Source: Holophaga foetida DSM 6591
GTDB taxonomy: Bacteria > Acidobacteriota > Holophagae > Holophagales > Holophagaceae
DNA length: 64,000 bases
Assembly: GCF_000242615.2 (NCBI RefSeq)
Contig: NZ_KI912268.1
Span: forward strand, 2,199,477 to 2,263,476
Reading direction: 5' to 3'
The notes under the pieces: model-generated
The model's input: only the letters and a program-made list of their open reading frames with translations
Told to the model about the DNA's origin: nothing
Databases searched by the model: none
In this document: positions 1-8,671 of the stretch, piece after piece
Position numbering within the stretch: position 1 is the stretch's first letter
Layout: each line of letters begins with the position of its first letter
Made by a program: the position numbers and the translations under genes

Positions 1-1
1 G

Positions 2-193
2 TGCAGCCAGACCCTTCCCGAATACTCTGCCTGGACCGCCAGCGAGCGCATCACCGAGGCCAACACCACCGGCGCCGAAGCCATGGTGACCGCCTGCCCC
101 TGGTGCGAAGCCAACTTCATGGGCGCCGTGGACGAGCACGGCAAGTCCATCCAGGTATTCGACATCATTGAACTCGTTCAGCAAGCGCTCTGA
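2..193 (+). CDS. CCG-domain Fe-S oxidoreductase subunit, C-terminal fragment
   Basis: Only the last 63 codons lie in the window; the gene begins upstream. The visible segment contains VTACPWCEANF, the cysteine-rich CCG motif of the HdrB/HdrD and GlcF-type subunits, which carry electrons from a flavoprotein dehydrogenase to quinone or another acceptor. The stop at 191-193 lies 8 bases before the GlcD-type flavoprotein gene, so the two are almost certainly co-transcribed and form one dehydrogenase. The substrate cannot be judged from this fragment. Confidence 0.75.
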   Translation, partial: CSQTLPEYSAWTASERITEANTTGAEAMVTACPWCEANFMGAVDEHGKSIQVFDIIELVQQAL

Positions 194-201
194 GGTGACC
201 C

Positions 202-1869
202 ATGGCATTGACGGCTGAAATCTATCAGGCATTCGAAGATGTGGTGGGGCAGAGGAACATCTCCCAGGACAAGGGGGTGCTCGAGAGCTACCGCTGCATC
301 ACCTCCCAGTCCTCGGCCCACTACGGCCCCTTCGATCACAAGACTCCCCTGCCCCAGGCGGTGATCATGCCCGGCAGCACGGAGGAGGTGCAGAAGATCA
401 TCAAGCTCTGCAACAAATACAAGATCCAGTTCAAGGCTTCGACCACCTTCTGGTCCGCCATGGGCTTCATCGGTTCCGAGAACGCCATCCAGCTCGACAT
501 GCGCCGGATGAAGGGGATCGAGATCGACGAAAAGAACATGATCGCCGTGGTGGAACCCTACGCCATCGGCGCCGTGGTCCAGGTGGAGGCCATGAAGGTG
601 GGCCTCAACTGCAACATCCCCGGTGTGGGCTGCAGCAGCTCCGTGGTGGCCAGCACCGCTGGCTGGGTGGGCTTCGGCCCCACCTCCATCTCCATGGGTG
701 TCGCCGGCGAGAACATGCTGGGTGCTGAGTGGGTCCTGCCGGACGGCGAGGTCCTTCGCACCGGCTCCCTGGGCGCTGGCGCGGGCTGGTTCAACGGCGA
801 GGGCCCCGGCCCCAGCACCCGCTCCGTCCTCCGCGGCTTCCAGGGCACCACCGGCACCATGGGCGTCTGCACCAAGGTGGCCATCCGCCTCCACCCCTGG
901 CCCGGCCCCACGTGCATCCCCACCCGGGGCCAGACGCCCGCCTACAAGGCGAGCCTCCCGGACAACTTCAAGTGCTACACCCTGTGCTATCCCTCCTGGG
1001 AAGCCTGGGCCAAGGGCGCCGCCATGCTGCACGAGGCCGAGATCGTCTACCTGGGCCACCGCCAGTTCAACATGTTCGGCCGGGACATCAAGGCCGCCAT
1101 GCTGCGGATCCTCAATGATCCCAACGGCCAGCTCGCCGACCTCGAGCCCCTGCTCCAGGACCCCGAGCTCAAGAAGCAGAACGAGCTCATGAAGATGGAC
1201 ATCCAGGTCGTCCTGGCGGGTATGACCGCCCGGGACATCGCCTACAAGGAGAAGGTCCTCGACCGCATCCTCGAACTCTGCGGCGGCTGGAAGTCCGAGA
1301 TGATGCTGGAGAAGGACATGCAGGACTACGTCCTGCTCTACCTCCTGCGCCTGGGGCACAAGAACCTCAACTACACCCTCTGCGGCTCCTACGAGGGCAA
1401 CTACGGTCTTTCTTCCAACGTCTTCGTGGCCACGGCGGTGATCGAGGAAGCCTCGGAGCTGAAGGACAAGTGGGCCAAGACCCACACCACCATCGCCGAC
1501 ACCGGCGGCGACTCCGACATGGGCAGTCTGTCCATCATCGGCGGTGGCGGAGCCATGGGCTGGGAGTTCTTCGTGAACTTCGACGCCTACGACAAGGCCT
1601 CCATCCAGGGCACCAACGACTTCATCGACGAGACCCAGAAGTGGATGACCTCCAAGGGCCTGGGCGTCGACATGGGCCGCTGGAACCAGGATATCCGCCG
1701 CAAGGACGGCCTCAACTTCACCCAGGAAGAGCACGACGCCATGTATGTCAATGCGGCTCAGCCCCTGGTCTTCGCCTACCAGTGGAAGGTGCGCGAGGCC
1801 GTCAATCCCAACCACCTCGGCGGCAGCTACTACCGCACCCTCACGCCCTCCAAGATCGGCCTGGCCTGA
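202..1869 (+). CDS. FAD-binding oxidoreductase (GlcD / 4-cresol dehydrogenase-like flavoprotein)
   Basis: 555 residues. The N-terminal half matches the PCMH-type FAD-binding fold: a PGSTEEVQKIIKLCNKY segment near residues 57-73, then GTTGTMGVCTKVAIRLHP near 215-232, the equivalent of the GlcD signature for FAD contact. The C-terminal half is the family's substrate domain and ends in VNPNHLGG, like the DPN-ilnPG tail of GlcD relatives. It is longer than typical GlcD (about 460-500 residues), closer to cresol/vanillyl oxidases (about 520-560). An Fe-S subunit lies just upstream and an aldehyde dehydrogenase downstream, suggesting oxidation of an alcohol, hydroxy acid or aromatic side chain to an aldehyde or acid. 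The exact substrate is not inferable. Confidence 0.75.
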   Translation: MALTAEIYQAFEDVVGQRNISQDKGVLESYRCITSQSSAHYGPFDHKTPLPQAVIMPGSTEEVQKIIKLCNKYKIQFKASTTFWSAMGFIGSENAIQLDMRRMKGIEIDEKNMIAVVEPYAIGAVVQVEAMKVGLNCNIPGVGCSSSVVASTAGWVGFGPTSISMGVAGENMLGAEWVLPDGEVLRTGSLGAGAGWFNGEGPGPSTRSVLRGFQGTTGTMGVCTKVAIRLHPWPGPTCIPTRGQTPAYKASLPDNFKCYTLCYPSWEAWAKGAAMLHEAEIVYLGHRQFNMFGRDIKAAMLRILNDPNGQLADLEPLLQDPELKKQNELMKMDIQVVLAGMTARDIAYKEKVLDRILELCGGWKSEMMLEKDMQDYVLLYLLRLGHKNLNYTLCGSYEGNYGLSSNVFVATAVIEEASELKDKWAKTHTTIADTGGDSDMGSLSIIGGGGAMGWEFFVNFDAYDKASIQGTNDFIDETQKWMTSKGLGVDMGRWNQDIRRKDGLNFTQEEHDAMYVNAAQPLVFAYQWKVREAVNPNHLGGSYYRTLTPSKIGLA

Positions 1870-1946
1870 GCCGGGGAGGCACAGGGACGAAAAGCCAGAC
1901 TGTTCCTGACCTCCCTCACCTGCGCTGACCTAACTTCACCTGTAGT

Positions 1947-2023
1947 ATCCCCTTCATCCCCTTCATCCTGGCTCAATTTTGCTTTTAAAAAGAATTAGCC
2001 AGGATAAAGGGGATGAAGGGGAT
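1947..2023. repeat. 31-bp near-perfect inverted repeat built on CCCCTTCATC units
   Basis: Left arm 1947-1978 and right arm 1993-2023 are reverse complements apart from one mismatch and one extra base, around a 14-base AT-rich loop. Each arm itself contains tandem CCCCTTCATC-like decamers. It sits in the spacer between the flavoprotein and the aldehyde dehydrogenase. No long U-run follows on the plus strand, so it is more likely a mobile palindromic (REP-like) repeat or an mRNA-stabilising hairpin than a simple terminator. Confidence 0.75.
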
Positions 2024-2065
2024 AAAGAAAAAGCTTTCAATCCCTGCAAAGGAGACTATCCCGTC

Positions 2066-3643
2066 ATGACTTCCCAGCGTTATTTCACGACCGACGAATC
2101 CCTGGCCGTCGACCCCATCAGCGGTCAGAAGCCCACCAAGCTGCGCTACTACGCGGGCGGCCAGTGGAAGGATTCCAAGACCACCAAGTTCATGCCCTGC
2201 CACAACCCCTCCACGGGCGCCGTCATCGCCATGGCCCCCACCTGCACCGCCGAGGAGGTGGAGGATGCCATCCAGGCCGCCGACCAGGCCTACCCCGCCT
2301 GGCGCGATACCCCCGTGTCCGCCCGTGTCCAGGTCCTCTTCCGCATGAAGACCCTGCTGGACCAGCACCTCGATGAGCTCACCGAGATCTGCGCCCGGGA
2401 GAACGGCAAGAACTGGGACGAGTCCAAGGGCGATGTCCTCAAGGTCATCGAGGTGGTGGAGTTCGCCTGCGGCGCCCCCCACATCATGAAGGGCGAGTCC
2501 GTCATGAACGTCTCCAGAGGTTTCGACACCGTGCGCTTCAATGAGCCCATGGGCGTCTTCGCCGGCATCGCCCCCTGGAACTTCCCCTCCATGATTCCCC
2601 AAGGCTGGATGGCCCCCATCTGCATCGCCACCGGCAACTGCATGGTCCTCAAGCTCGCCAGCTTCGTCCCCCAGACCTCCATGCGCATCATGGAACTATG
2701 GGAGGAGGCCGGTCTCCCCGCGGGTGTGCTCAATATCGTCACCTGCAGCCGCCACGAGTCCGAGATCTTCCTGCGCCACCCCGCCATCAAGGGCGTGTCC
2801 TTCGTAGGTTCCACGGAGGTGGGTCTCCACATCTACTCCACCGCCGCCTCCAACGGCAAGCGGGTCCAGGCCCTCTGCGAGGCCAAGAACCACGCCCTGG
2901 TGCTCAAGGATGCCGTCATCGAGCGCGTGGCCCAGAGCATCATCAACTCCTCCTTCGGCTGCGCCGGTGAGCGCTGCATGGCACTGCCCGTGATCGTGGT
3001 CGAGAACGAAGTGGCCGACGAACTCATCGCCAAGGTGGTGGAGCTAGCCAAGGGCCTGAAGCTGGGCAAGGCCTGGGAAAAGAATACGAACCTGGGCCCC
3101 GTAATCAACGCAGGCCACAAGGCCTTCGTGACCGGCTGGATCGAGAAGGGGATCGCTGAGGGTGCCAAGCTTGTGCTCGACGGCCGCAACCCCCAGGTAG
3201 CCCCCGGCTGCGAGAACGGCTTCTTCCTCGGGCCCACCATCTTCGACAACGTGACCTCTGAAATGACCGTGGGCCAGAAGGAGATCTTCGGGCCTGTGGT
3301 GTGCTTCAAGCGGGTCAAGGACTTCGAAGAGGGCCTAGCCATCATGAACGGCAACGAGTTCGCCAACGGCTCCGTGATCTTCACGGAGAGCGGACACTAC
3401 GCCCGGCAGTTCGCCTCCCGCACCGATGGTGGCATGGTGGGCATCAATGTCGGCATCCCCGTGCCCCTGGGCATCTTCGGCTTCACCGGCCACAAGCGCT
3501 CCTTCTTCGGGGACCTGCACTGCATGGGCCGGGACGGCTTCATCTTCTTCACGGAGAGCAAGAACGTCACCACCACCTGGAACACCGGCAAGGCCATTCC
3601 CAAGAAGATCGAGACCTGGGACGGCACCATGACCCGCGGGTAA
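2066..3643 (+). CDS. Aldehyde dehydrogenase, methylmalonate-semialdehyde dehydrogenase (MmsA/IolA) type
   Basis: 525 residues. ATG at 2066 follows an AAAGGAGA ribosome-binding site; an upstream in-frame TTG at 1979 lies inside the inverted repeat and is rejected. ALDH landmarks run in order: the APWNFPSMIP cofactor loop, FVGSTEVG, the AKNHALVL segment that in MmsA replaces the general-base Glu motif, the catalytic Cys in CAGERCM (about residue 303), and EIFGPVVCFKRV. The missing Glu and the SAGERCM-type active site are characteristic of CoA-acylating MmsA proteins, so an acyl-CoA product is plausible. Likely oxidises the aldehyde made by the upstream Fe-S/flavin dehydrogenase. A terminator follows at 3663. 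Confidence 0.85.
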   Translation: MTSQRYFTTDESLAVDPISGQKPTKLRYYAGGQWKDSKTTKFMPCHNPSTGAVIAMAPTCTAEEVEDAIQAADQAYPAWRDTPVSARVQVLFRMKTLLDQHLDELTEICARENGKNWDESKGDVLKVIEVVEFACGAPHIMKGESVMNVSRGFDTVRFNEPMGVFAGIAPWNFPSMIPQGWMAPICIATGNCMVLKLASFVPQTSMRIMELWEEAGLPAGVLNIVTCSRHESEIFLRHPAIKGVSFVGSTEVGLHIYSTAASNGKRVQALCEAKNHALVLKDAVIERVAQSIINSSFGCAGERCMALPVIVVENEVADELIAKVVELAKGLKLGKAWEKNTNLGPVINAGHKAFVTGWIEKGIAEGAKLVLDGRNPQVAPGCENGFFLGPTIFDNVTSEMTVGQKEIFGPVVCFKRVKDFEEGLAIMNGNEFANGSVIFTESGHYARQFASRTDGGMVGINVGIPVPLGIFGFTGHKRSFFGDLHCMGRDGFIFFTESKNVTTTWNTGKAIPKKIETWDGTMTRG

Positions 3644-3662
3644 ACCCCACGGATGGCATTTG

Positions 3663-3699
3663 AAGGGGGCCCGGCATCGTCCGGGCCCCTTTCAATTAG
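3663..3699 (+). terminator. Rho-independent terminator after the aldehyde dehydrogenase
   Basis: GGGGCCCGG (3666-3674) pairs with CCGGGCCCC (3681-3689), extended by a G-T and two A-T pairs, with a six-base loop and a short T-rich tail. Confidence 0.8.
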
Positions 3700-3799
3700 C
3701 GATTCGAAGAAAAGGATTCCGGAACGATGGAGAATGTGGGATCACGTAAGATGATGGCGACTCCCTCTAGGCTGCGCCCTTCCCAGGAAAGAACCCACC

Positions 3800-4903
3800 A
3801 TGAAGATCCAGCGTCTCCTTCTAGGGGCCATCGCATCCCTTAGCCTCATGATGTGCACGGCCTGCATTGTCGCGGGGACTGAAACCTCCGGGACAGGCCT
3901 CTACGCATTTGACGAGAGCAGCAGCAAGATCCTGGCCTGGGACGATCTGGAGACCCTTTACACAAGCGGATCCACCAGCAGTGTGACGACCGCCCCCACC
4001 CCTGACCGGACCCTGACTTCCGACTACTTGGCAGACATTGACACCCTTGGCCTGGGTGGCATGTGCATGGACCGGACCCATGGCCGCCTCTGGCTGGTGT
4101 CGACAACGGGCCTGATCGCCCGCATCGACAGCATCCGCTCCCGCAGCGGTGCCCTCACGTCTTCCTATATCCGGACCTTCCAGCTGGACAGCGATGACTT
4201 TCTGGACGACAGCACCTTCGGCCAGATGGCCGTGGACAGCTCCGGCAACCTCTACATCACCGAATGGAACAGCAGCAATTCCCGCATCTGGGTCATCAGC
4301 AGCCCGACCAGCTACGCCCAGGACGATACCGTCTCCTCCTCCTCCGCGACTCTGCTGACCACCTCAAAGGACTACAACGGCTATGGGGTGGCGGTCACCA
4401 GCAGCAGGGTCTATGCCTATTTCAACAGCGGAAAGACCCTCTCGGACGACAGCGACAACAGCTACTCCGGTGCCCGACTGCGCCTGGGCACCTCCTCGGC
4501 ATTCTCCAAGGTGATCATCGGGGATGAGACGGAATTCGCCAGCTACGGGCTCCTTGCCGCCGACTCCACCAACAGCCTGGTCTACACGGCCATCAGCACC
4601 AACGCCACCAACCCGGTCATCGCCTACAAGAACAGTCAGTTCTCCAAGACCTACAACAACGTGGCCCCCAGCATCCAACTCCCCGGGAACACGGCAAATC
4701 CCATCTACGTCACCGTCATCGCCCACCCGGGGAACAAGGACTGGCTGGTGGGCTCCGGCAGCACCTCCAGCAGCAGCACCAGCCCGACATACCTCACCCT
4801 CTGGAAGTCACCCGCTACCGACACCAGCACAGAGCCCGTCGTCTTCAACTACGGTTATGCCATGCGTGGCATCGCCCTGGACGGATCCGCCTCCTCTGAG
4901 TGA
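3800..4903 (+). CDS. Secreted beta-repeat protein with signal peptide, function unknown
   Basis: 367 residues. The N-terminus MKIQRLLLGAIASLSLMMC is a signal peptide; the following TACIVAG could serve as an imperfect lipobox, so export as a lipoprotein is possible. The mature protein is Ser/Thr/Asp-rich and contains several spaced blocks such as GNLYITEWNSSNSRIWV, GVAVTSSRVYAYF and NPIYVTVIAHPGNKDW that resemble beta-propeller (NHL/SMP-30-like) blades: a predicted extracytoplasmic propeller. AGGAAAG precedes the ATG. It stands alone between a terminator and a convergent gene. No enzyme signature was recognised. Confidence 0.6.
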   Translation: MKIQRLLLGAIASLSLMMCTACIVAGTETSGTGLYAFDESSSKILAWDDLETLYTSGSTSSVTTAPTPDRTLTSDYLADIDTLGLGGMCMDRTHGRLWLVSTTGLIARIDSIRSRSGALTSSYIRTFQLDSDDFLDDSTFGQMAVDSSGNLYITEWNSSNSRIWVISSPTSYAQDDTVSSSSATLLTTSKDYNGYGVAVTSSRVYAYFNSGKTLSDDSDNSYSGARLRLGTSSAFSKVIIGDETEFASYGLLAADSTNSLVYTAISTNATNPVIAYKNSQFSKTYNNVAPSIQLPGNTANPIYVTVIAHPGNKDWLVGSGSTSSSSTSPTYLTLWKSPATDTSTEPVVFNYGYAMRGIALDGSASSE

Positions 4904-4925
4904 CGGACCCCTTCGACAGCGCATC

Positions 4926-5738
4926 CTAGGCCAGATCGCTGGCGGCCCCGCTCACCTGCGAGGTCAGTCCTGGTAAGTTCCAGTAGTTGGAGAGCAGGAG
5001 GACGTCCAGGTCCGAGATCCCAGAGGACGCCTGGGTTCCGGAAGGCGGCGGAGGAGGAGGCGTCTTCTGGAGGCTCTCCTCCAGCGCGGCAAGCGCGCTC
5101 TTGGCGGATTCCGAATCCCCGGACTTGAGGGCAGCTTCCAGGGCGCTGAACTTGGCATCCATGGAGCTGGACTGATCGCTGGTGCTGGTCCCGGCCCCGC
5201 TCGTTTCACCCGCCCGGAACTTGTCCTCAATGCCCTGGAAGAGCGTTGAGGCGCTGCTGAGATCTCCGGACGCGATCAGAGTGCTGAGCTTGTCCATATC
5301 ACGCTGCATGGGGTTGGAGGCCTGCTGGCCGCCCCCCATGCTCGCAAGCGTGGCTTGCATGCCGCCCCAGGCGGACTGAGCCGCGGTGCTGTTCCCCGAT
5401 TCCAGGGCCTGGCCGATGGCTGTGAATTCTGCAGAAACAGCATCCTGGCCATCCTGCCGTGACTGCATCTTCTCGATCATGGCGGCATAGGCGCTCTTGG
5501 CGGAGCTCATATCCCCGGACTGGATGAGACTGCCCAGATTCTCGAAGTCCGCCTTGAAGGGGTTCCCCTCCTGGGTCCGGCTCATCCACTGGGCCTCGGG
5601 GGAGATGAAGAGGCTGTCCAGACTGCTCTGGAGCAGGCTAGAGGCATCGTCAGTGCTGCCTGAAGTGTCCGAATTGCCCAGCAGCCTGGACAGAACGAGG
5701 GCCGACACGCTGGAGGCCCCGATGGGAGATACGCTCAT
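4926..5738 (-). CDS. Repeat protein with four SGD-type helical repeats, function unknown
   Basis: 270 residues. ATG at 5738 has a strong AGGAGG site at 5742-5748; a longer in-frame start at 5879 lacks one. After an N-terminus beginning MSVSPIGASSVSALVLS come four copies of an approximately 40-residue helical repeat with the core LxxLIxSGDxSSAxxAxxxM: SLIQSGDMSSAKSAY, QALESGNSTAAQSAW, TLIASGDLSSASTLF and AALKSGDSESAKSAL. A proline-rich linker (TPPPPPPSG) and a tail SDLDVLLLSNYW follow. No signal peptide. The start resembles that of the small protein at 6336 (short S-P-x-G-A segment), hinting at a related origin. Confidence 0.65.
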   Translation of the reverse strand: MSVSPIGASSVSALVLSRLLGNSDTSGSTDDASSLLQSSLDSLFISPEAQWMSRTQEGNPFKADFENLGSLIQSGDMSSAKSAYAAMIEKMQSRQDGQDAVSAEFTAIGQALESGNSTAAQSAWGGMQATLASMGGGQQASNPMQRDMDKLSTLIASGDLSSASTLFQGIEDKFRAGETSGAGTSTSDQSSSMDAKFSALEAALKSGDSESAKSALAALEESLQKTPPPPPPSGTQASSGISDLDVLLLSNYWNLPGLTSQVSGAASDLA

Positions 5739-6129
5739 AAATCCTCCTGGCTTGATAGGGACAGAGTCCGCCGTGCCCAGAGCAAGAGCTTTGCCAAGCC
5801 ATGGCGCCCATCCGCGCCACCGAGGTCCGCAGAGCACAGACATTCCGCCCAACAGGTATATCGACTCGCCGAATCGCATATCGATGGAGTCCAGCGCAGG
5901 ACCAAGACATCCAAGCCGTCCACGACAAGCACTCCACCGATATTCAAAACAGTATCCATAAACGACTTACCGCACGGATGTGTCAATTTTACCCAGCAAA
6001 AGTCAGCCCTTTTGACAAAAACCGCCAAACCAGACATTCCGGCACCAGCCATTCGGAGCCCACCTGTCGCCATTCAGCGGGTGCCCGATCGGCGACAGGC
6101 GCGTGGGGAGCCTCCGTCCAACCGGGACA
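5739..6129. other. Intergenic spacer upstream of the SGD-repeat gene
   Basis: No convincing gene. On the minus strand a perfect -35 hexamer TTGACA (plus positions 5981-5986) could serve the repeat gene, but the hexamer 17-18 bases downstream is poor. A GTCA-N7-TGAC palindrome occupies 6002-6016. Confidence 0.3.
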
Positions 6130-6336
6130 TCAGTTCCCCAGGAGTGCGAGGGCGGGAGCGATCCCCTGTTCCTGCATCAGGGACTTGGCCTGGGCAGAAA
6201 GGGTCACAGTGTCGCTCGGCGCGACGGCCAGCTTGGAGATCTCAGCGAAAGATGGACTGGCGGCAGCCTGGGCGGCCGATTTGGTACTGCTGGTGGCGGT
6301 CGTAGAAGCAGCGGCTCCAGCGGGGGAAATACCCAT
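6130..6336 (-). CDS. Small Ala/Ser-rich protein, function unknown
   Basis: 68 residues. ATG at 6336 is preceded by AAGGAGAA. The protein is low-complexity at the N-terminus (MGISPAGAAASTTATSS) and ends with SDTVTLSAQAKSLMQEQG, reminiscent of short motility-associated proteins of the YjfB/FlgM kind, though that resemblance is weak. No membrane segment. It shares orientation and start style with the repeat gene at 5738. Confidence 0.55.
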   Translation of the reverse strand: MGISPAGAAASTTATSSTKSAAQAAASPSFAEISKLAVAPSDTVTLSAQAKSLMQEQGIAPALALLGN

Positions 6337-6777
6337 GACGTTCTCCTTGGAAGTGTGGGACACAGCCCAGAACCTCCTTGGCAAACCTTCAGCCAGAACG
6401 GGCAGGCGACTTCCCAGGGCGGAGATCAGCCCCGCAGGGGAATGGCATACCAGAGACGCCGAATAGCTATTCCACCCTCCCCTGCGACAAAACCAAGCCC
6501 AGGGATTCTGCCATTATCCGCACGGCGATCAAATTACAGGTTATTTTATACCAATATTTACATCAATGACAAGGCAAAAAGTGCACAAAAATAGCCCCCT
6601 AATCGAGGGCGCCCGCAAGAAGGGGCCCACCAGGAAACGACATTCATACCCACCCATCAGCCGCTTGGCGGCAGAATACAGCCAGCCAAACCCCACCCAA
6701 CAACGTTGGCCGAAGCTCAAACTTCCAGGGAGCCGAAGGGGGTTCCCAGCGCACTTATCCGTGGGATCTTCTAATTC
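6337..6777. other. AT-richer divergent spacer
   Basis: 441 bases between the small minus-strand gene and the LytS kinase. An AT-rich patch (6530-6575) stands out from the GC-rich surroundings and holds the minus-strand promoter candidate listed separately. No RNA gene or riboswitch was recognised, and no plus-strand promoter is obvious. Confidence 0.4.
6545..6572 (-). promoter_or_regulatory. Candidate sigma-70 promoter for the small protein at 6336
   Basis: On the minus strand TTGTCA (plus 6567-6572), a 16-base spacer, then TATAAA (plus 6545-6550). Each hexamer matches five of six consensus bases, in an AT-rich patch about 210 bases upstream of the start. Confidence 0.45.
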
Positions 6778-7917
6778 ATGCGGCAAGAAATCACCCTTCC
6801 AACTCTTTTGAACCGGGTCACCCACAGGTCGAATCTCCTGATGGTGCTCCTGGTAGGGGGCGTACTCGGCGGCTTCCGGATTCTTGTCGACCCAACCAAC
6901 CTGCGGCTTGGCGAACTGCTCCTCCCCTTCATCTTCCTGTTCCTCCAGGTGGCACTCGCCCCTGTGCCCTGGCTATGGAAGGCCCAACAGCTTCCTCGCT
7001 GGAGTCTCGTTCGCCGTTTCTTCACGGCCCTGGCCTTCAACCTCCTCTGGGTGACGGCGAGCCTTACGGTCACACACTACGTCACCCCTATGCGCCCCCC
7101 GCTTCCTCCACCAAGGGCCGAGTCCACGCCACCCCCCGCACCCCTGGGTATCAATATGGGGACTCCCCGACCGGGAGAACCCGAACGGTCCAGTCAACTC
7201 CCCAGACGCCGCACCCCCTTCTTCCCCGAGATGGGCCTGGGGCTTCTCAACGTGACCTTCGCCCTGATCTTCGGATGGGGGATGGCCGAGAAGGAGCTGA
7301 CGGAGGCCCGGGAGCGCAGGACGGCCGACCTGCTGCGCCAATCCCAGTTCCGAGCCCTGCGCAACCAACTGGAGCCCCATGTGCTCTACAACGCCCTCAA
7401 CGGCCTTTCGGAGCTGATTCACGAGGATCCGTTGGCGGCGGAGGAGGCGGTGGCCCTGCTGGCCAATCTCTACCGGATGCTGACGGATTACGGTAAGGCG
7501 GACATGGCCCTCCTTTGTGAGGAGCGCAGGCTGGTGGAAGCCTACCTATCCATGGAACAGATGCGGCTCGGGGAGCGCCTGCAGGTTGAGTGGGACTGGC
7601 CCTCATGGGCCGATGCGATCCAGGCCCCTCCCCTCTTCCTCCAACCCCTCGTGGAGAACGCCATCAAGCACGGCATCAGCTCCCAGGGGGAAGGCGGGGT
7701 GCTTCGCATCAGCTGCCAACAGGAGGGCCGGACCCTGGCCCTCCAAGTGGCGAATACCGGTCTTCCGCCAAAGGCGTGCGACCGGAAGGGTGTGGGATTG
7801 GAAAACCTGGAGGCCCGCCTGGGCCTCTGGACGGATGCAGCCGGTAAGTTCTCCCTTGAGAGACAGGGAGAATGGACGATAGCGCGAGTGGAATGGACCC
7901 CGAGGAGCAACGCATGA
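6778..7917 (+). CDS. LytS/YehU-type sensor histidine kinase
   Basis: 379 residues. The N-terminal 180 residues carry about four hydrophobic segments with a Pro-rich periplasmic or loop stretch. The His_kinase domain follows: FRALRNQLEPHVLYNALNGL carries the phosphoacceptor His in the PH-x-LYNALN setting typical of LytS-type (PF06580) kinases. Next come FLQPLVENAIKHGIS (N-box) and a short GVGLENLEARL G-box. Its stop overlaps the start of the LytTR regulator (ATGA), so the two form one two-component system. The ATG at 6778 lacks a clear Shine-Dalgarno. The signal is unknown. Confidence 0.85.
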   Translation: MRQEITLPTLLNRVTHRSNLLMVLLVGGVLGGFRILVDPTNLRLGELLLPFIFLFLQVALAPVPWLWKAQQLPRWSLVRRFFTALAFNLLWVTASLTVTHYVTPMRPPLPPPRAESTPPPAPLGINMGTPRPGEPERSSQLPRRRTPFFPEMGLGLLNVTFALIFGWGMAEKELTEARERRTADLLRQSQFRALRNQLEPHVLYNALNGLSELIHEDPLAAEEAVALLANLYRMLTDYGKADMALLCEERRLVEAYLSMEQMRLGERLQVEWDWPSWADAIQAPPLFLQPLVENAIKHGISSQGEGGVLRISCQQEGRTLALQVANTGLPPKACDRKGVGLENLEARLGLWTDAAGKFSLERQGEWTIARVEWTPRSNA

Positions 7918-8642
7918 GTGCGCGAAAACTGAAAGTCGTGGTGGTGGAAGACGAAGCCCTGAGCCGCAAGCGGTTGATCCGCCTGCTACAGGAGGCCGGA
8001 TGCACCGTGGTGAACAGCTTCGCCGAAGGCAAGGGCGCCTACGAATGGCTTTGCCAGCATCCCGATCTGGATGCCCTGTTCCTGGATATCCACATGCCCA
8101 ACCTGGACGGCCTGGCCATCCTGAAGAACCTGGGAGGCCAGATCCCCACGGTCCTGACCACCGCCTTCGGAGAGCACGCCGTAGAGGCCTTCGACACCGA
8201 GGCTGTGGATTACCTGCTGAAGCCCATCACGGCCTCCCGCCTGGAGCGGGCCCTTCAGCGGATCGATGAGCGGAGCACCCCTTCAAGCCCCCAGGCTCCT
8301 CCTGCACCCAGCGGCCCCATCCGCTACCCCATCCAGGCCGGGGAAGGCGTCCTGCTGGTGGATCTCCACAAGACGACCTATTTCGAGGTGGATAACGAGG
8401 TCGTCTGGGCCCACGCCGGGGGACGCCTCCGGACCCAGTGGACCTCCCTCAACGAGGTGGAATCCGCCTTCCCGGGCTCCGGCCTGCTCCGCATCCACCG
8501 CCACCTCCTGGTGCGCCCCGAAGCCGTGCTGGGCCTCAAGCCTGCCCCCGGAGGAAGGGCCATTGTCCGCCTCATGGGAGGCGAGGAAGTCGAAGCCAGC
8601 CGAGGCGGAGCTCCGCGCCTTCGGGAGCGGCTGGGATTGTGA
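7914..8642 (+). CDS. LytTR-family response regulator
   Basis: 242 residues. ATG at 7914 overlaps the kinase stop and has GAGGAG upstream. The receiver domain (about 1-120) has the acidic pair E12/D13, phosphoacceptor D58 in LFLDIHMPNLDG and the conserved Lys in YLLKPI. After a Pro-rich linker, residues about 140-242 form a LytTR DNA-binding domain (VDLHKTTYFEVDNEVVWAH and LLRIHRHLLVRPEAV). Partner of the LytS-type kinase; its targets are not visible here. Confidence 0.88.
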   Translation: MSARKLKVVVVEDEALSRKRLIRLLQEAGCTVVNSFAEGKGAYEWLCQHPDLDALFLDIHMPNLDGLAILKNLGGQIPTVLTTAFGEHAVEAFDTEAVDYLLKPITASRLERALQRIDERSTPSSPQAPPAPSGPIRYPIQAGEGVLLVDLHKTTYFEVDNEVVWAHAGGRLRTQWTSLNEVESAFPGSGLLRIHRHLLVRPEAVLGLKPAPGGRAIVRLMGGEEVEASRGGAPRLRERLGL

Positions 8643-8671
8643 AGGGAGCTGGGCTCCTGCCATGATCCGGT

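Noticed and set aside
1979..2065. TTG start extending the aldehyde dehydrogenase by 29 codons
   Set aside because: It lies in the inverted repeat; ATG 2066 has a good ribosome site and the family N-terminus.
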